In this document: piece by piece, positions 34,808-43,619 of the stretch
Position numbering within the stretch: the first letter of the stretch is position 1
How the letters are laid out: each line of letters starts with the position of its first letter
Source: Shewanella maritima
Lineage (GTDB): Bacteria; Pseudomonadota; Gammaproteobacteria; Enterobacterales; Shewanellaceae
Length of the DNA: 64,000 nt
Assembly: GCF_004295345.1 (NCBI RefSeq)
Contig: NZ_CP036200.1
Coordinates: forward strand, 4,589,501-4,653,500
Reading direction: 5' to 3'
Translations under genes and position numbers: made by a program
Notes under the pieces: generated by a model
Told to the model about the DNA's origin: nothing
The model's database searches: none
What the model saw: the letters and a program-made list of their open reading frames with translations, nothing else

Positions 34808-35249
34808 GGGTATGACTACCCTTGAGGCTAAACGTCTTAACACAGAGCGATTCGGTGCGTCTCTGAGCCAGATTGATGCCATGCAGTTACCTGCTAAACC
34901 AGTCGAGGTAAAGCGCGACATTGATGCAGATATCGATAGGCCATACCAAGAGCTTAAAGACTACATCATGCAGTGCATTGCCAAGGGTGACGAGCCTGAC
35001 CAGCAGAAGTTATTGCAGTACGACGAGCGGTACATCTACGAGCGATTCAGGATGTTCCACTTCGTCACTGGTAGTAATCCTGATGCGGACAAGTTCAGGT
35101 ACTGGCGAGAGAAGTACATCGAGATTGGACAGCTCAGGCAGTTAGCAGCACAACCAAGTAAGGCAATGCGTCCTGATTACGCACTTAAAGATAGTAATAA
35201 ACTACGTGGTTTAACACGACCACAACCCAACACAAATACAGAGGTATGA
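34785..35249 (+). CDS. element hypothetical protein
   Basis: About 154 residues. ATG 34785 has AGGAGG 4 bases upstream, inside the previous gene. It is charged and helical with aromatic patches (YDERYIYERFRMFHFVTG, FRYWREKYIEIGQLR). Its TGA overlaps the ATG at 35246 of the next reading frame. No family is recognised. Confidence 0.55.
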   Translation: MAQYQSSRGMTTLEAKRLNTERFGASLSQIDAMQLPAKPVEVKRDIDADIDRPYQELKDYIMQCIAKGDEPDQQKLLQYDERYIYERFRMFHFVTGSNPDADKFRYWREKYIEIGQLRQLAAQPSKAMRPDYALKDSNKLRGLTRPQPNTNTEV

Positions 35250-35251
35250 AA

Positions 35252-35713
35252 ATGAATAGAAGTAATATTATTAACCTAGCAGGCGGCCAAGAGAAAGCGC
35301 AAGCAGCGCTCGATGCGCTACGTGCAGAACGCCCAGACCTAGCAGAGACATTCAATGCAGCACCGGATAGCGCAGCAGCTAATGCAATCCTTGAGATGGC
35401 TGTACGTGCGCAGAACTCTAAGACCGCAGCACCACAAGGTGACCACTTTAAACGTAAGAACGCGAAAGAGATTGTACAAGACAGTATCAGTACTGACAGT
35501 CAGCCAATGACGGCGCGTGTTTACGCAGAGTCATTACAGCGCTTACGTAAGTCAGGTGCATGGGATGGTGAGAACTACAATCACCCAGCAGTCAAAGAGT
35601 TATCAGGTCGCATGCTACAGAACATGCAGTCATTCCGTCGAGGCAATGCAGAGCAGGCAGCTAAGACTGGTCAAGATGGTAGATACTCAGGTCTTAACCT
35701 GAACCAGCTATAA
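35252..35713 (+). CDS. element protein with WDG-module, paralogue 1
   Basis: About 153 residues; GAGGT is 7 bases before ATG 35252. The N-terminal half is Ala-rich and helical; the C-terminal half holds a module reading MTARVYAESLQRLRKSGAWD then G..Y....VKELSGRM. The same module occurs in the next gene (ITQAQYADGL...AGWDG..Y....VAELKHRM), so the two genes share a duplicated domain. Function is unknown; abundance and Gln-rich tails would fit a structural or scaffold-like protein, which is inference. Confidence 0.6.
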   Translation: MNRSNIINLAGGQEKAQAALDALRAERPDLAETFNAAPDSAAANAILEMAVRAQNSKTAAPQGDHFKRKNAKEIVQDSISTDSQPMTARVYAESLQRLRKSGAWDGENYNHPAVKELSGRMLQNMQSFRRGNAEQAAKTGQDGRYSGLNLNQL

Positions 35714-35722
35714 GGAGGGTTT

Positions 35723-36157
35723 ATGGCACAAGTTCTAAATCATAGAGAGTTCACTAGCGGCTCGGTACAGCATTGGGAGCCAGATATGCAATGGGCAGAG
35801 GCAACAGGTGCAACCGCTAATGTTGGTCTTAGTTCTGACGAGAAAGTATATGCATCAGGTATCAGGAATGAAACATCAAAACCAGATGGTTACAAGTACA
35901 TCACGCAAGCGCAGTACGCTGATGGTTTGCTTAAAGCGCGTCGTGCTGGTTGGGATGGTGTTGATTACACTGATGCCCGTGTCGCTGAATTAAAGCACAG
36001 GATGTACGCAAGTCTTACGCATGACAAGATGCTAGCAGAGGCTAAGCGTAAGCGTATCGAGAAACTACAAAAGCCAGAGGCTAAGCCTGACGATTCAGCA
36101 TGGTCAATGCAGACAGGCTCTGATGAGTCTATCCCAGCTAAGCTACACAAAGGCTAG
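35723..36157 (+). CDS. element protein with WDG-module, paralogue 2
   Basis: 144 residues; AAGGAGG is 6 bases before ATG 35723, 9 bp after the previous stop. The central module ITQAQYADGLLKARRAGWDG then YTDARVAELKHRM matches the previous protein. A basic helical tail (AEAKRKRIEKLQKPEAKP) follows. No named family is recognised. Confidence 0.6.
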   Translation: MAQVLNHREFTSGSVQHWEPDMQWAEATGATANVGLSSDEKVYASGIRNETSKPDGYKYITQAQYADGLLKARRAGWDGVDYTDARVAELKHRMYASLTHDKMLAEAKRKRIEKLQKPEAKPDDSAWSMQTGSDESIPAKLHKG

Positions 36158-36195
36158 ACCAGACAGAACACCCCACCAGCGTCTCCTGACGCGCC

Positions 36196-36214
36196 CTGAG
36201 TAGCCCTTACTCAG
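36196..36214 (+). terminator. hairpin after the WDG genes
   Basis: CTGAGTA (36196-36202), loop GCCCT and TACTCAG (36208-36214): a 7-bp stem in a 167-bp gap with no T-run, so it may be an attenuator or processing site rather than a strong terminator. Confidence 0.4.
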
Positions 36215-36324
36215 CAACGTAATAGTACATCAAGTACATGCATTCAAACATGCAACTGCATTCGCAGGGATTAGCCGTGCGTGTCATTCGGATACGCACA
36301 TCATTTAAACAGCAAGGAGATTGT

Positions 36325-36717
36325 ATGGGAGAACTATACAAAGCTCACCAATGGTACAAGCAGTTATCGCCAACATATAAAGCCTACAAGGGTTATGGTG
36401 GCTGGCCGATTATTAAGCTTGAGCCATTCAGTGACGTAACAGTGCCCGAGGGTTCGGTAAAGGATGTCCAGTGCTTAGCTATTGCAGCTAAGGCGGGAGG
36501 TGATTACCCAGAATACCAATGGTACTTCAATGATGATTCAGCGGACTATCGACCAATCGATGATGGTGAGACGTACTCAGGCACTGCAGAGCCAATCTTG
36601 GTTATCAATAGTATGTCCGAGGCAACACAGGGTAACTACTTCTGTCGTGTCGCTGGCCGTAAAGGGACAGTCGATACACAGGTAGCCATTATCCGAATGG
36701 ACGGACGGGAGGCGTAA
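36325..36717 (+). CDS. element protein with immunoglobulin-like domain
   Basis: About 130 residues. ATG 36325 has AAGGAG 6 bases upstream; the longer reading to 36238 lacks one. From residue about 32 an Ig-like (I-set) pattern appears: VPEGSVKDVQCLAIA, then EYQWYFNDD, and EATQGNYFCRVAG with the paired Cys and Tyr-x-Cys. Ig domains in phages decorate capsids, tails or fibres and bind cell surface sugars. There is no signal peptide. It is coupled to the next gene through TAATG. Confidence 0.7.
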   Translation: MGELYKAHQWYKQLSPTYKAYKGYGGWPIIKLEPFSDVTVPEGSVKDVQCLAIAAKAGGDYPEYQWYFNDDSADYRPIDDGETYSGTAEPILVINSMSEATQGNYFCRVAGRKGTVDTQVAIIRMDGREA

Positions 36718-36989
36718 TGTCTTATGGAAATGAAATTAAAATTCAAGGAGGTACAGGCATGTACACAGGTTCAGTAGTTGCACTAGCAGCAGATGGCCTA
36801 GCGCTATCACAAAACTCTAACCGTAAATACCTATTGGTGATTGCCGAAACTGAGGTGGTTGTCACGCTCGATAATGGTGGTTCTATTACTATCCCAGACG
36901 GTGGTCACTTAGCGCCTGATATGGCGTTCAGTAACGGTATGACCTTTACAGGTAATGGTACTGTCGTCGTTAATACGAACGGTCAATAA
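36717..36989 (+). CDS. element small beta-rich protein, decoration-like
   Basis: 90 residues, Gly/Val/Thr-rich and predicted all-beta (TGSVVALAADGLALSQNSN, VVVTLDNGGSITIPDGG, FTGNGTVVVNTNG). Its ATG overlaps the stop of the Ig-domain gene (TAATG). The pattern recalls small head-decoration or fibre proteins that follow phage structural genes; similarity to a named family is not established. Confidence 0.55.
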   Translation: MSYGNEIKIQGGTGMYTGSVVALAADGLALSQNSNRKYLLVIAETEVVVTLDNGGSITIPDGGHLAPDMAFSNGMTFTGNGTVVVNTNGQ

Positions 36990-37067
36990 GCCTTAACGCT
37001 TGGGTGGTTCCTTGCGTTAGTTATTCCCGCTTGGCGCACGTTACGCGCCATCTAATCAGGAGGTGTA

Positions 37068-37295
37068 ATGTCAAAAGAGCTAACAAAAGAACAAGCAGAG
37101 CAGCTTGATGAATCATTATGGTTCAGTGATGTACAAGGCGGTACTCGTAAGTACTGGTTACGTCACAGCCATTCAAAGCACAGCGAACCATTACCAAAAG
37201 AGTTAACCACATTAGAACAATACAGCAGTAATACAGATGTACTCCAAGGTCTTGATGAGACAGCCCGTAGGTACATCGAAAGGAGAAAGGTATGA
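37068..37295 (+). CDS. element small hypothetical protein
   Basis: 75 residues, acidic then basic, soluble. AGGAGG lies 6 bases before ATG 37068. The preceding gap (36990-37067) holds two hairpins, TAACGC/GCGTTA and TGGCGC/GCGCCA. Its TGA overlaps the next ATG (ATGA). No family is recognised. Confidence 0.55.
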   Translation: MSKELTKEQAEQLDESLWFSDVQGGTRKYWLRHSHSKHSEPLPKELTTLEQYSSNTDVLQGLDETARRYIERRKV

Positions 37296-37765
37296 AAGAA
37301 ATGACAGACAAAGAAATGACCAACATTTACGAGCTACCAGAGCAGTATATTACAGGCGCTGATTATGAGGACTCTCATTCGCACAATATGTCGCCAGAGG
37401 AGTTGCGGCAAGAAATACGCCGTCATCACGATTCGTATGATAGGAATGTAAGCATGCAGCGCGTTATTAAATTTGTATGCATGTCGCGTAGGGTATACAG
37501 CTTGCATAGATTTAACCACTCAATAGATATGCGACAATTTGGTAAATACGAGGAGGCTCGTGTGGCCGCATTAAAAGAGTCTGTTAAAGACGTACCATAT
37601 CCAGAGCGTCTACGTGATTACATGCCGCAGGAGCACAAAGGCGTACTACATGGTCACGTTGTTCGTGATGGTACTGTATTTAAATACGTACTACATAAAA
37701 TCACACACGCTAATACAGTCGGTCATATTGCTGAGCATATTGGTACAGAGGTAGCGAGTGCGTAG
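37292..37765 (+). CDS. element hypothetical protein
   Basis: 157 residues, His/Arg-rich (DSHSHNMSPEELRQEIRRHH), soluble. ATG 37292 overlaps the previous stop as ATGA, with AGGAG upstream. The C-terminal part (LHGHVVRDGTVFKYVLHKIT) may be beta. A tiny ORF begins inside its last codons. No family is recognised. Confidence 0.55.
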   Translation: MKEMTDKEMTNIYELPEQYITGADYEDSHSHNMSPEELRQEIRRHHDSYDRNVSMQRVIKFVCMSRRVYSLHRFNHSIDMRQFGKYEEARVAALKESVKDVPYPERLRDYMPQEHKGVLHGHVVRDGTVFKYVLHKITHANTVGHIAEHIGTEVASA

Positions 37766-37826
37766 TAAATACTTCTGGCTAAAGAGGCGTGAAGCCAATA
37801 GAAAGCGATTCATTAAATCAAGATAA
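37758..37826 (+). CDS. possible 22-residue basic micro-protein
   Basis: GTG 37758 with GAGG(T) 7 bases upstream opens a 22-codon frame: VRSKYFWLKRREANRKRFIK then SR, stop TAA 37824-37826. About 40% of residues are Arg or Lys. It overlaps the preceding stop and ends just before the operon terminator. Small basic peptides bind nucleic acid in some phages; translation is unproven. Confidence 0.35.
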   Translation: MRSKYFWLKRREANRKRFIKSR

Positions 37827-37827
37827 C

Positions 37828-37851
37828 AGGCATCCAAACGGGTGCCTTTTT
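37828..37851 (+). terminator. terminator of the element gene row
   Basis: AGGCATCC (37828-37835), loop AAAC and GGGTGCCT (37840-37847) pair with one G-U, followed by TTTTT. Confidence 0.85.
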
Positions 37852-37876
37852 ATTGTCCAAATAAAAGGTATGAGAC

Positions 37877-38380
37877 ATGAAAGGTAAGCAGTTAATTACA
37901 TTAAAGAGCAAGTTCGATAAGTACTTCAAGATTGACCCTGAAAGTCCTAGCGGGTTGAGTTGGAAGTGTAAGAGTAGCAAGCGCAGCTCGTACGCAGCAG
38001 GAGATAAAGCGGGCACCATAACGACAAACGGTTATTACACGGTGGTGCTATTCGGTAGGCATTATAGAGTGCATCGTATCGTTGCTGTACTTGCAGGCAT
38101 ACCGGATGCGCACCTACTGCGTAAGGGGTGTCAAAAGTATCAAATTGACCACATCAACCGAGAGCGTACGGCGAACTGCCCATCCAATTTACGAGTGGTT
38201 ACACCGAGTGTGAACAATCAAAATAGGGCACAGCCAGAGCGCAAGCATGATGCAGGAATTAGGAAGCGCGGCAAGACGTTCACAGCGTATTATTACGAGG
38301 GTAATAAGCAGGTTACGGTGGGTACATTCGATACTAGAGAGGAAGCGGTACAGGCTCGTGCAGGGTGTTTAGCAGCATAA
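37877..38380 (+). CDS. HNH endonuclease with AP2-like C-terminus
   Basis: 167 residues. HNH_3-type core: YRVHRIVAVLAG, then QIDHINRERTANCPSNLRVV and NNQNR. The C-terminal 45 residues (KTFTAYYYEGNKQVTVGTFD) resemble an AP2-like DNA-binding unit, as in phage HNH homing endonucleases. It stands after the terminator, so it is separately transcribed, next to attR. It may be a selfish endonuclease or serve packaging or recombination. Confidence 0.87.
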   Translation: MKGKQLITLKSKFDKYFKIDPESPSGLSWKCKSSKRSSYAAGDKAGTITTNGYYTVVLFGRHYRVHRIVAVLAGIPDAHLLRKGCQKYQIDHINRERTANCPSNLRVVTPSVNNQNRAQPERKHDAGIRKRGKTFTAYYYEGNKQVTVGTFDTREEAVQARAGCLAA

Positions 38381-38480
38381 TGTGCACATTGTTGTGCATG
38401 CACATCTCTAATGATATAGTTAGATTTCTACTAATCAGCGCACTGTCTGGGTTGTGGGGTACTTACTGGGGCGTGGTAAA

Positions 38481-38527
38481 ACCATGTCAAGGTGGTGCTC
38501 TAACCAACTGAGCTACGGTTGTATATC
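38481..38527 (-). pseudogene. attR with 5' half of tRNA-Val(GAC)
   Basis: The 47-bp copy of attL. Bases 38481-38524 hold the tRNA 5' half through the anticodon loop with the CCACC stem of the left tRNA; the 3' half is absent, so it is a remnant. Near its inner side, TGTGCACA (38381-38388) and TGTGCATGCACA (38393-38404) mirror the TGTGCA motifs near attL. Confidence 0.9.
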
Positions 38528-38548
38528 TGAATTGTATTTGAAAGGGAG

Positions 38549-38625
38549 TGGTACAACCGAGTGGATTCGAACCACCGACCCCTACCATGTCAAGGTAGTG
38601 CTCTAACCAACTGAGCTACGGTTGT
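38549..38625 (-). tRNA. tRNA-Val(GAC), right copy
   Basis: 77 nt with CCA. Same acceptor and arms as the left copy, but the anticodon stem is CTACC/GGTAG instead of CCACC/GGTGG, a compensated pair change. Before the insertion it stood about 24 bases upstream of the left copy as a tandem pair. Confidence 0.95.
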
Positions 38626-38660
38626 ATTGCTAAAAAGCGTTTCCCTTCAAAGCGCTGGCT

Positions 38661-38689
38661 ATATTAAGTGGCTTAACTAAGCCTTGCAA
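38661..38689 (-). promoter_or_regulatory. promoter of the tRNA-Val pair
   Basis: On the minus strand TTGCAA (38689-38684), 17 bp, then TAATAT (38666-38661), 36 bases before the right tRNA. This is the presumed original promoter for both tRNA-Val genes. Confidence 0.65.
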
Positions 38690-38848
38690 GTAAAAAAATA
38701 CAATTTGTGTTTAAACGAACAAATGCTATCCAACTTTGCAGCCGTTCTCGGCTGCAGAACACATACAATGAGAAACTAGAGTCAATTGGTGGTTCAATAA
38801 GCCTATTTATTGTTCAATCTCTTAAACTATGTTGGTTTCATCCAGCTG

Positions 38849-40207
38849 TCAGCTGATAACAAAGCGTTTTGGATTCTTTTGGATGTAAATTAACCTACCG
38901 GCGAACAACACTGCTGCAGTGCTTAAGCCGGCAATTAGCCCAATCCAGAAACCGCTGGCACCCATGCGCTCAACAATGATATCGGTATAAGCTAATACAT
39001 AGCCTAGTGACATACCGATAAACCAATATGATATCAGCGAAATATAGAATGCACTTTTCGTGTCTTTATAACCACGCAGTGCACCGGCTGTGACAACTTG
39101 AATGGAGTCTGATATTTGATAAAGGCCAGCTAACAACATCAATGAGCCTGCAAGTTGGATCACTTCTTTATTGTCGTTATATAAAAGCGCAATGTCATGC
39201 TTAAACACCACTGTAATTATCGCGGTGACCACGGCAAGCGACAGCGCGATTGCTGTGCCCACTTTAGTTACAAGTGCGGAGATTTCTGGTTGCTCTTTAC
39301 CTAGGTAATATCCCACGCGTATTGAAACCGCGATACCAATTGAAAGCGGTAGCATGAATACGATGGATGAGAAATTCATCGCAATTTGGTGAGCAGCAAC
39401 GACTGTTGAGCCAAGAGGCGCGATAAATAGCGCGATTACCGCAAATAAGCTGACCTCGAAAAACAGTGCTAGTGCGACAGGTAGACCCAGTTTTACCATT
39501 TTCCACATCTTGCCCCATTTAGGGATAAACCATTTTCTAAATGGTGCTAACTCTTTAAATGTGCGATCAAACTTCATATATATGAGCATCGAGGCAAACA
39601 TTGCCCAAAATACCAGTGCAGTTGCCACGCCGCATCCTGCACCGCCAAGGGCTGGCATGCCAAATTTTCCGTGAATAAAGATATAGTTTGCCGGTATGTT
39701 CACAGCAAGACCGACAAAGCCGATGATCATCGGCGGCATTGTATGGGATAGTCCCTCACTGCAACCCCTAAGTACCTGATAAAGCAAAAATGCTGGTGCG
39801 CCCCAAAGCAAAAAGTTTATGTAGCCGGTTGTTAGCTGATATAAATCTTGCTCAAGGTTCATTAAATCGAGAATAAAACTCGAACTTGCTAGAAAGATCA
39901 TCACAGCAAATGCGCCAATTATGGCAATATATCCAGCTTGGAATAATAAAGGTGGTATTGCGCGCTGATTGTTTGCGCCATGGTGTTCACTAAACACTGG
40001 CGTGAATACTAGCAATAACCCTTGAATGAATAAGATTGACGGTAGCCAAAGACTTGAGCCAACCGCTACAGCAGCCATATCGACGGCGCTAATTTGTCCC
40101 GCCATTACCGTGTCGATAAAACCCATCATGGTTTGGGTGACTTGCGCGACTAATACTGGCAAGGCGAGTTGGGTAAGGCGTTTGGCTTGATAGCCTGCAT
40201 TATTCAT
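38849..40207 (-). CDS. norM: MATE-family multidrug efflux protein NorM/MdtK-like
   Basis: 452 residues with about 12 transmembrane helices, in two similar halves. The N-terminal QLALPVLVAQVTQTMMGFID then TVMAG is the MATE signature. It exports cationic drugs in exchange for Na+ or H+. It is divergent from ribE, the same arrangement as mdtK-ribC in E. coli. Confidence 0.92.
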   Translation of the reverse strand: MNNAGYQAKRLTQLALPVLVAQVTQTMMGFIDTVMAGQISAVDMAAVAVGSSLWLPSILFIQGLLLVFTPVFSEHHGANNQRAIPPLLFQAGYIAIIGAFAVMIFLASSSFILDLMNLEQDLYQLTTGYINFLLWGAPAFLLYQVLRGCSEGLSHTMPPMIIGFVGLAVNIPANYIFIHGKFGMPALGGAGCGVATALVFWAMFASMLIYMKFDRTFKELAPFRKWFIPKWGKMWKMVKLGLPVALALFFEVSLFAVIALFIAPLGSTVVAAHQIAMNFSSIVFMLPLSIGIAVSIRVGYYLGKEQPEISALVTKVGTAIALSLAVVTAIITVVFKHDIALLYNDNKEVIQLAGSLMLLAGLYQISDSIQVVTAGALRGYKDTKSAFYISLISYWFIGMSLGYVLAYTDIIVERMGASGFWIGLIAGLSTAAVLFAGRLIYIQKNPKRFVIS

Positions 40208-40233
40208 ATAAAACCTAATAAAAAGAGATAACT

Positions 40234-40848
40234 ATGTTTACTGGTATTGTTCAGGCCACTTGTAAAGTGGAAAAAATCATCGAAAAAGCGGGTTTAAAAA
40301 CATTTGAAGTCGCTTTAGGTACCGAGTTGTTACAGGGCTTAAAACACGGTGCGAGTGTCGCGAATAACGGTGTGTGCCTAACTGTCACAGAGTTGCGCGA
40401 TAATATCGCTATTTTTGATGTGATGGAAGAGACCTTAAAGCTAACCAATTTAGGAAATGTTAAACAAGGTGATCTAGTTAACATTGAGCGCTCATTAACT
40501 TATGGCAGTGAAATTGGTGGCCATGTGTTATCTGGCCATGTACACACTCAGGCAACAGTAAAAACCATTAGTCATACTGCTGAGCATTACAACATTTTGC
40601 TGGAAGTTGATGAGAAGTGGTTGGACTATATTTTCTATAAGGGCTTTATCGGTATTAATGGATGCAGCCTGACGGTTGGTGAAATTGAAGGTAATTGCTT
40701 CTGGATCCACCTAATTCCAGAAACACTCAGCATTACTAACTTGTCAGATCTACAACAATCTTCGTTGGTGAATATCGAAATCGATAGCCAAACTCAAGTG
40801 ATTGTCGACACGGTTGCTAAGATCATGGCACGCAAGTTCGCCGACTAA
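40234..40848 (+). CDS. ribE: riboflavin synthase alpha chain
   Basis: 204 residues, two tandem lumazine-binding domains. MFTGIVQATCKVEKI opens the first with NGVCLTV, and INGCSLTVGEI marks the second. It converts two 6,7-dimethyl-8-ribityllumazine into riboflavin. It starts 26 bp from the divergent norM start. No FMN riboswitch is visible in the short leader. Confidence 0.95.
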   Translation: MFTGIVQATCKVEKIIEKAGLKTFEVALGTELLQGLKHGASVANNGVCLTVTELRDNIAIFDVMEETLKLTNLGNVKQGDLVNIERSLTYGSEIGGHVLSGHVHTQATVKTISHTAEHYNILLEVDEKWLDYIFYKGFIGINGCSLTVGEIEGNCFWIHLIPETLSITNLSDLQQSSLVNIEIDSQTQVIVDTVAKIMARKFAD

Positions 40849-41017
40849 CTAGCTGATGACTAGAGTTATTAAACTTACCCATCGTTGCTTAGCTGCTAAC
40901 CCTAATGCTCTAAACGCAAACAAGAAGCTCGTAGTAGATTTAGTTTGTAGCTGATTGAACTTACCATTTTGGACAATTAGCTGCTTCAGCCCTCGCGCAG
41001 AGTAGAGCAGGTTTTAG

Positions 41018-41218
41018 TTAGTAAACCTGCTCGTCATCTGAGTCTATAAATAGCTCAACACGATTTTGTGCTTCATCTATATGCATTCGCATATGGATTG
41101 GGTTACAGCAAACACGACAATCGTCGTAATACTCTTGATCGCCAAGACTCGTATCTATGTTGATATGCTGGTGGTGCCCACAGTGGGGGCAACTAATCAC
41201 TTTGTTGATTAATCTCAT
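41018..41218 (-). CDS. CPXCG-type cysteine-rich small protein
   Basis: 66 residues. SCPHCGHHQHI and CRVCCNPI give two CxxC-type zinc pairs; the rest is acidic. It matches the CPXCG motif-containing cysteine-rich family of unknown function. It is monocistronic between ribE and thrS. Confidence 0.88.
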   Translation of the reverse strand: MRLINKVISCPHCGHHQHINIDTSLGDQEYYDDCRVCCNPIHMRMHIDEAQNRVELFIDSDDEQVY

Positions 41219-41687
41219 AGCTTACCTCGCTTAAACACCCTCACATTAAATATAGTGCGAAAATGGCGTGTTAAAATCACGCGATGGCATGATTTTGACC
41301 TTGTTGCGGTCAACCATATTCAATGCAAAATGCACTGTGGAAAAAGCTCAGTCGCAAGTTATTCTTTTATTGTAAAAAGTCAGTTCAAAGGCTTTGATGC
41401 TTGTCTTTAAGCGTTGAACACAAATTTTACGAATTCGTCGTGATCGCATCCGTTATACTTTAAATCCATGCAACAGCCTTCAATCTATGCAACAGATTGT
41501 TGAAATCGTAAACTTTGTTGCATCCGTGTGTTGCGCCAGGCTTTGTATTTCAATTAGAATGCCTGTTTCCTCAATCAAATGAGTAAAACAATTGTAAAGT
41601 TTTACCTTGATTGGCGGTTCTAACTTACGAATTAATTAACTAACCATGTGGCCCTACGTGTGGGTCACCACTGGATAAGGAATTTTC
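41219..41687. promoter_or_regulatory. long thrS upstream region
   Basis: 469 bp with no ORF. TATACT (41454-41459) is a -10 candidate without a good -35. GTGGCCC and GGGTCAC arms (about 41649-41670) form an imperfect hairpin just before the thrS ribosome binding site, in the place where thrS leaders carry a self-binding operator; that role is inference. Confidence 0.4.
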
Positions 41688-43616
41688 ATGCCTATTATTA
41701 CCTTGCCTGATGGCAGCAAACGCGAGTTTGCCAACCCTGTTTCAACTCTAGAAGTCGCTGCGGACATTGGTCCTGGCTTAGCAAAAGCGTGTATCGCTGG
41801 CCGTGTAAACGGTGAATTAAAAGATGCATGTGACATTATTGACCAAGATTCAGAGTTGTCGATCATCACGGCTAAAGACGAAGAGGGTGTTGAAATCCTT
41901 CGTCACTCGTGTGCGCATTTATTAGGTCACGCTATCAAACAACTTTGGCCAGAAACCAAAATGGCTATAGGTCCAGTGATTGATAACGGCTTTTACTATG
42001 ACGTTGACCTAGACCACAAGTTGACCCAAGAAGACATTGATGCGTTAGAAAAGCGTATGATGCAACTTGCCAAAACCAACTACGCAGTAGAAAAGCGCGT
42101 TGTGTCATGGCAAGAAGCGCGTGATACATTTGAAGCGCGCGGTGAAGAGTACAAAATGGCGATTCTTGATGAAAACATCAGCAAGGATTCAACGCCAGCG
42201 CTTTATCACCACGAAGAATACACAGACATGTGTCGTGGCCCGCACGTGCCAAACATGAAGTTCTGTCACCACTTTAAGTTAATGAGTGTGGCCGGAGCAT
42301 ACTGGCGTGGTAACTCTGATAATAAAATGCTCCAGCGTATCTATGGTACTGCTTGGGCAGACAAGAAACAGCTAAAAGCACACTTAACCCGCCTAGAAGA
42401 AGCGGCAAAACGCGATCACCGTAAAATTGGTAAAGCGTTAGACTTATTCCACTGGCAAGAAGAAGCACCGGGTATGGTGTTCTGGCATGCAAATGGTTGG
42501 AGCTTATTTAAAGATCTTGAATCATTTATGCGTGGTCAGTTAGATAAGTATGGTTACGAAGAAGTACGTGCACCGCTTATTCTTGATGTAGGTATGTGGG
42601 AAAAGTCTGGTCACTGGGATAAGTACGGTGACATGATCTTCTCAACTGAATCTGAAAAGCGCACTTACGCTGTTAAGCCAATGAACTGCCCAGGTCACTT
42701 ACAGATCTTCAACCAGGGTCTTAAGTCATACCGTGATTTACCATACCGCATGGCTGAGTTTGGTCTAGTTCACCGTAATGAGCCATCAGGTTCGCTGCAT
42801 GGTTTAATGCGCGTGCGTTCATTCACGCAAGACGATGCCCACGTATTCTGTACTGAAGAGCAAATTCAACAAGAAGTAAGCTCTTGTATTGAAATGGTGT
42901 TCGATACCTACAGAACCTTTGGTTTTGAAGAGATTGATATCAAGCTTTCAACTCGCCCAGAGCAGCGTGTCGGTAGCGATGAAGTTTGGGATAAGTCAGA
43001 GCAAGCCCTTGCGGATGCATTAAGTGCTAATGGCCTTAAATATGAAATCCAAGAAGGCGAAGGTGCGTTTTATGGCCCTAAAATCGAATTCACACTGCAC
43101 GACTGCTTAGGTCGTGACTGGCAGTGCGGTACGATCCAATTAGACTTCTCTATGCCAGGTCGTTTAGGTGCAAGTTACATTGGTGAAGACGGCGAGCGTC
43201 ACACACCAGTTATGATCCACCGCGCTATTTTAGGTTCGTTAGAGCGTTTCATCGGTATTTTGATTGAAGAATATGCCGGTAAATTCCCAACTTGGCTTGC
43301 TCCTCAGCAAGCAGTTGTTATGAATATTACCGATAAACAGTCAGATTATGTTGATGAAGTTGTTAAATTCTTCAAAGAACAAGGTATTCGTGCATCTTCG
43401 GACTTGAGGAATGAGAAGATAGGCTTTAAAATACGCGAACACACTCTTAGACGTGTGCCTTATTTATTGGTCGTTGGTGATCAAGAAATGGAAAATAAGG
43501 AAGTTGCGGTGCGTACACGTGACGGTGTCGACTTAGGTAAGATGAAGTTTGAAGACTTCGCTACTATGATTCGTCAACAAATTTCGCTCCGTAGTCTCAA
43601 ATTGTTGGAGGAATAG
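41688..43616 (+). CDS. thrS: threonine-tRNA ligase
   Basis: 642 residues, the E. coli length. TGS domain (LPDGSKREF), editing domain with [10 protein letters not shown] and the later [10 protein letters not shown], class II motif 2 ([20 protein letters not shown]), zinc ligands (MNCPGH) and anticodon-binding C-terminus. It charges tRNA-Thr and edits Ser-tRNA-Thr. It heads the thrS-infC-rpmI-rplT operon with a 3-bp gap to infC. Confidence 0.97.
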   Translation: MPIITLPDGSKREFANPVSTLEVAADIGPGLAKACIAGRVNGELKDACDIIDQDSELSIITAKDEEGVEILRHSCAHLLGHAIKQLWPETKMAIGPVIDNGFYYDVDLDHKLTQEDIDALEKRMMQLAKTNYAVEKRVVSWQEARDTFEARGEEYKMAILDENISKDSTPALYHHEEYTDMCRGPHVPNMKFCHHFKLMSVAGAYWRGNSDNKMLQRIYGTAWADKKQLKAHLTRLEEAAKRDHRKIGKALDLFHWQEEAPGMVFWHANGWSLFKDLESFMRGQLDKYGYEEVRAPLILDVGMWEKSGHWDKYGDMIFSTESEKRTYAVKPMNCPGHLQIFNQGLKSYRDLPYRMAEFGLVHRNEPSGSLHGLMRVRSFTQDDAHVFCTEEQIQQEVSSCIEMVFDTYRTFGFEEIDIKLSTRPEQRVGSDEVWDKSEQALADALSANGLKYEIQEGEGAFYGPKIEFTLHDCLGRDWQCGTIQLDFSMPGRLGASYIGEDGERHTPVMIHRAILGSLERFIGILIEEYAGKFPTWLAPQQAVVMNITDKQSDYVDEVVKFFKEQGIRASSDLRNEKIGFKIREHTLRRVPYLLVVGDQEMENKEVAVRTRDGVDLGKMKFEDFATMIRQQISLRSLKLLEE

Positions 43617-43619
43617 GTC

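Noticed and set aside
29144..38480. Element as an ordinary tailed prophage
   Set aside because: I found no portal, large terminase, capsid, protease or tail gene, and the length is too small.
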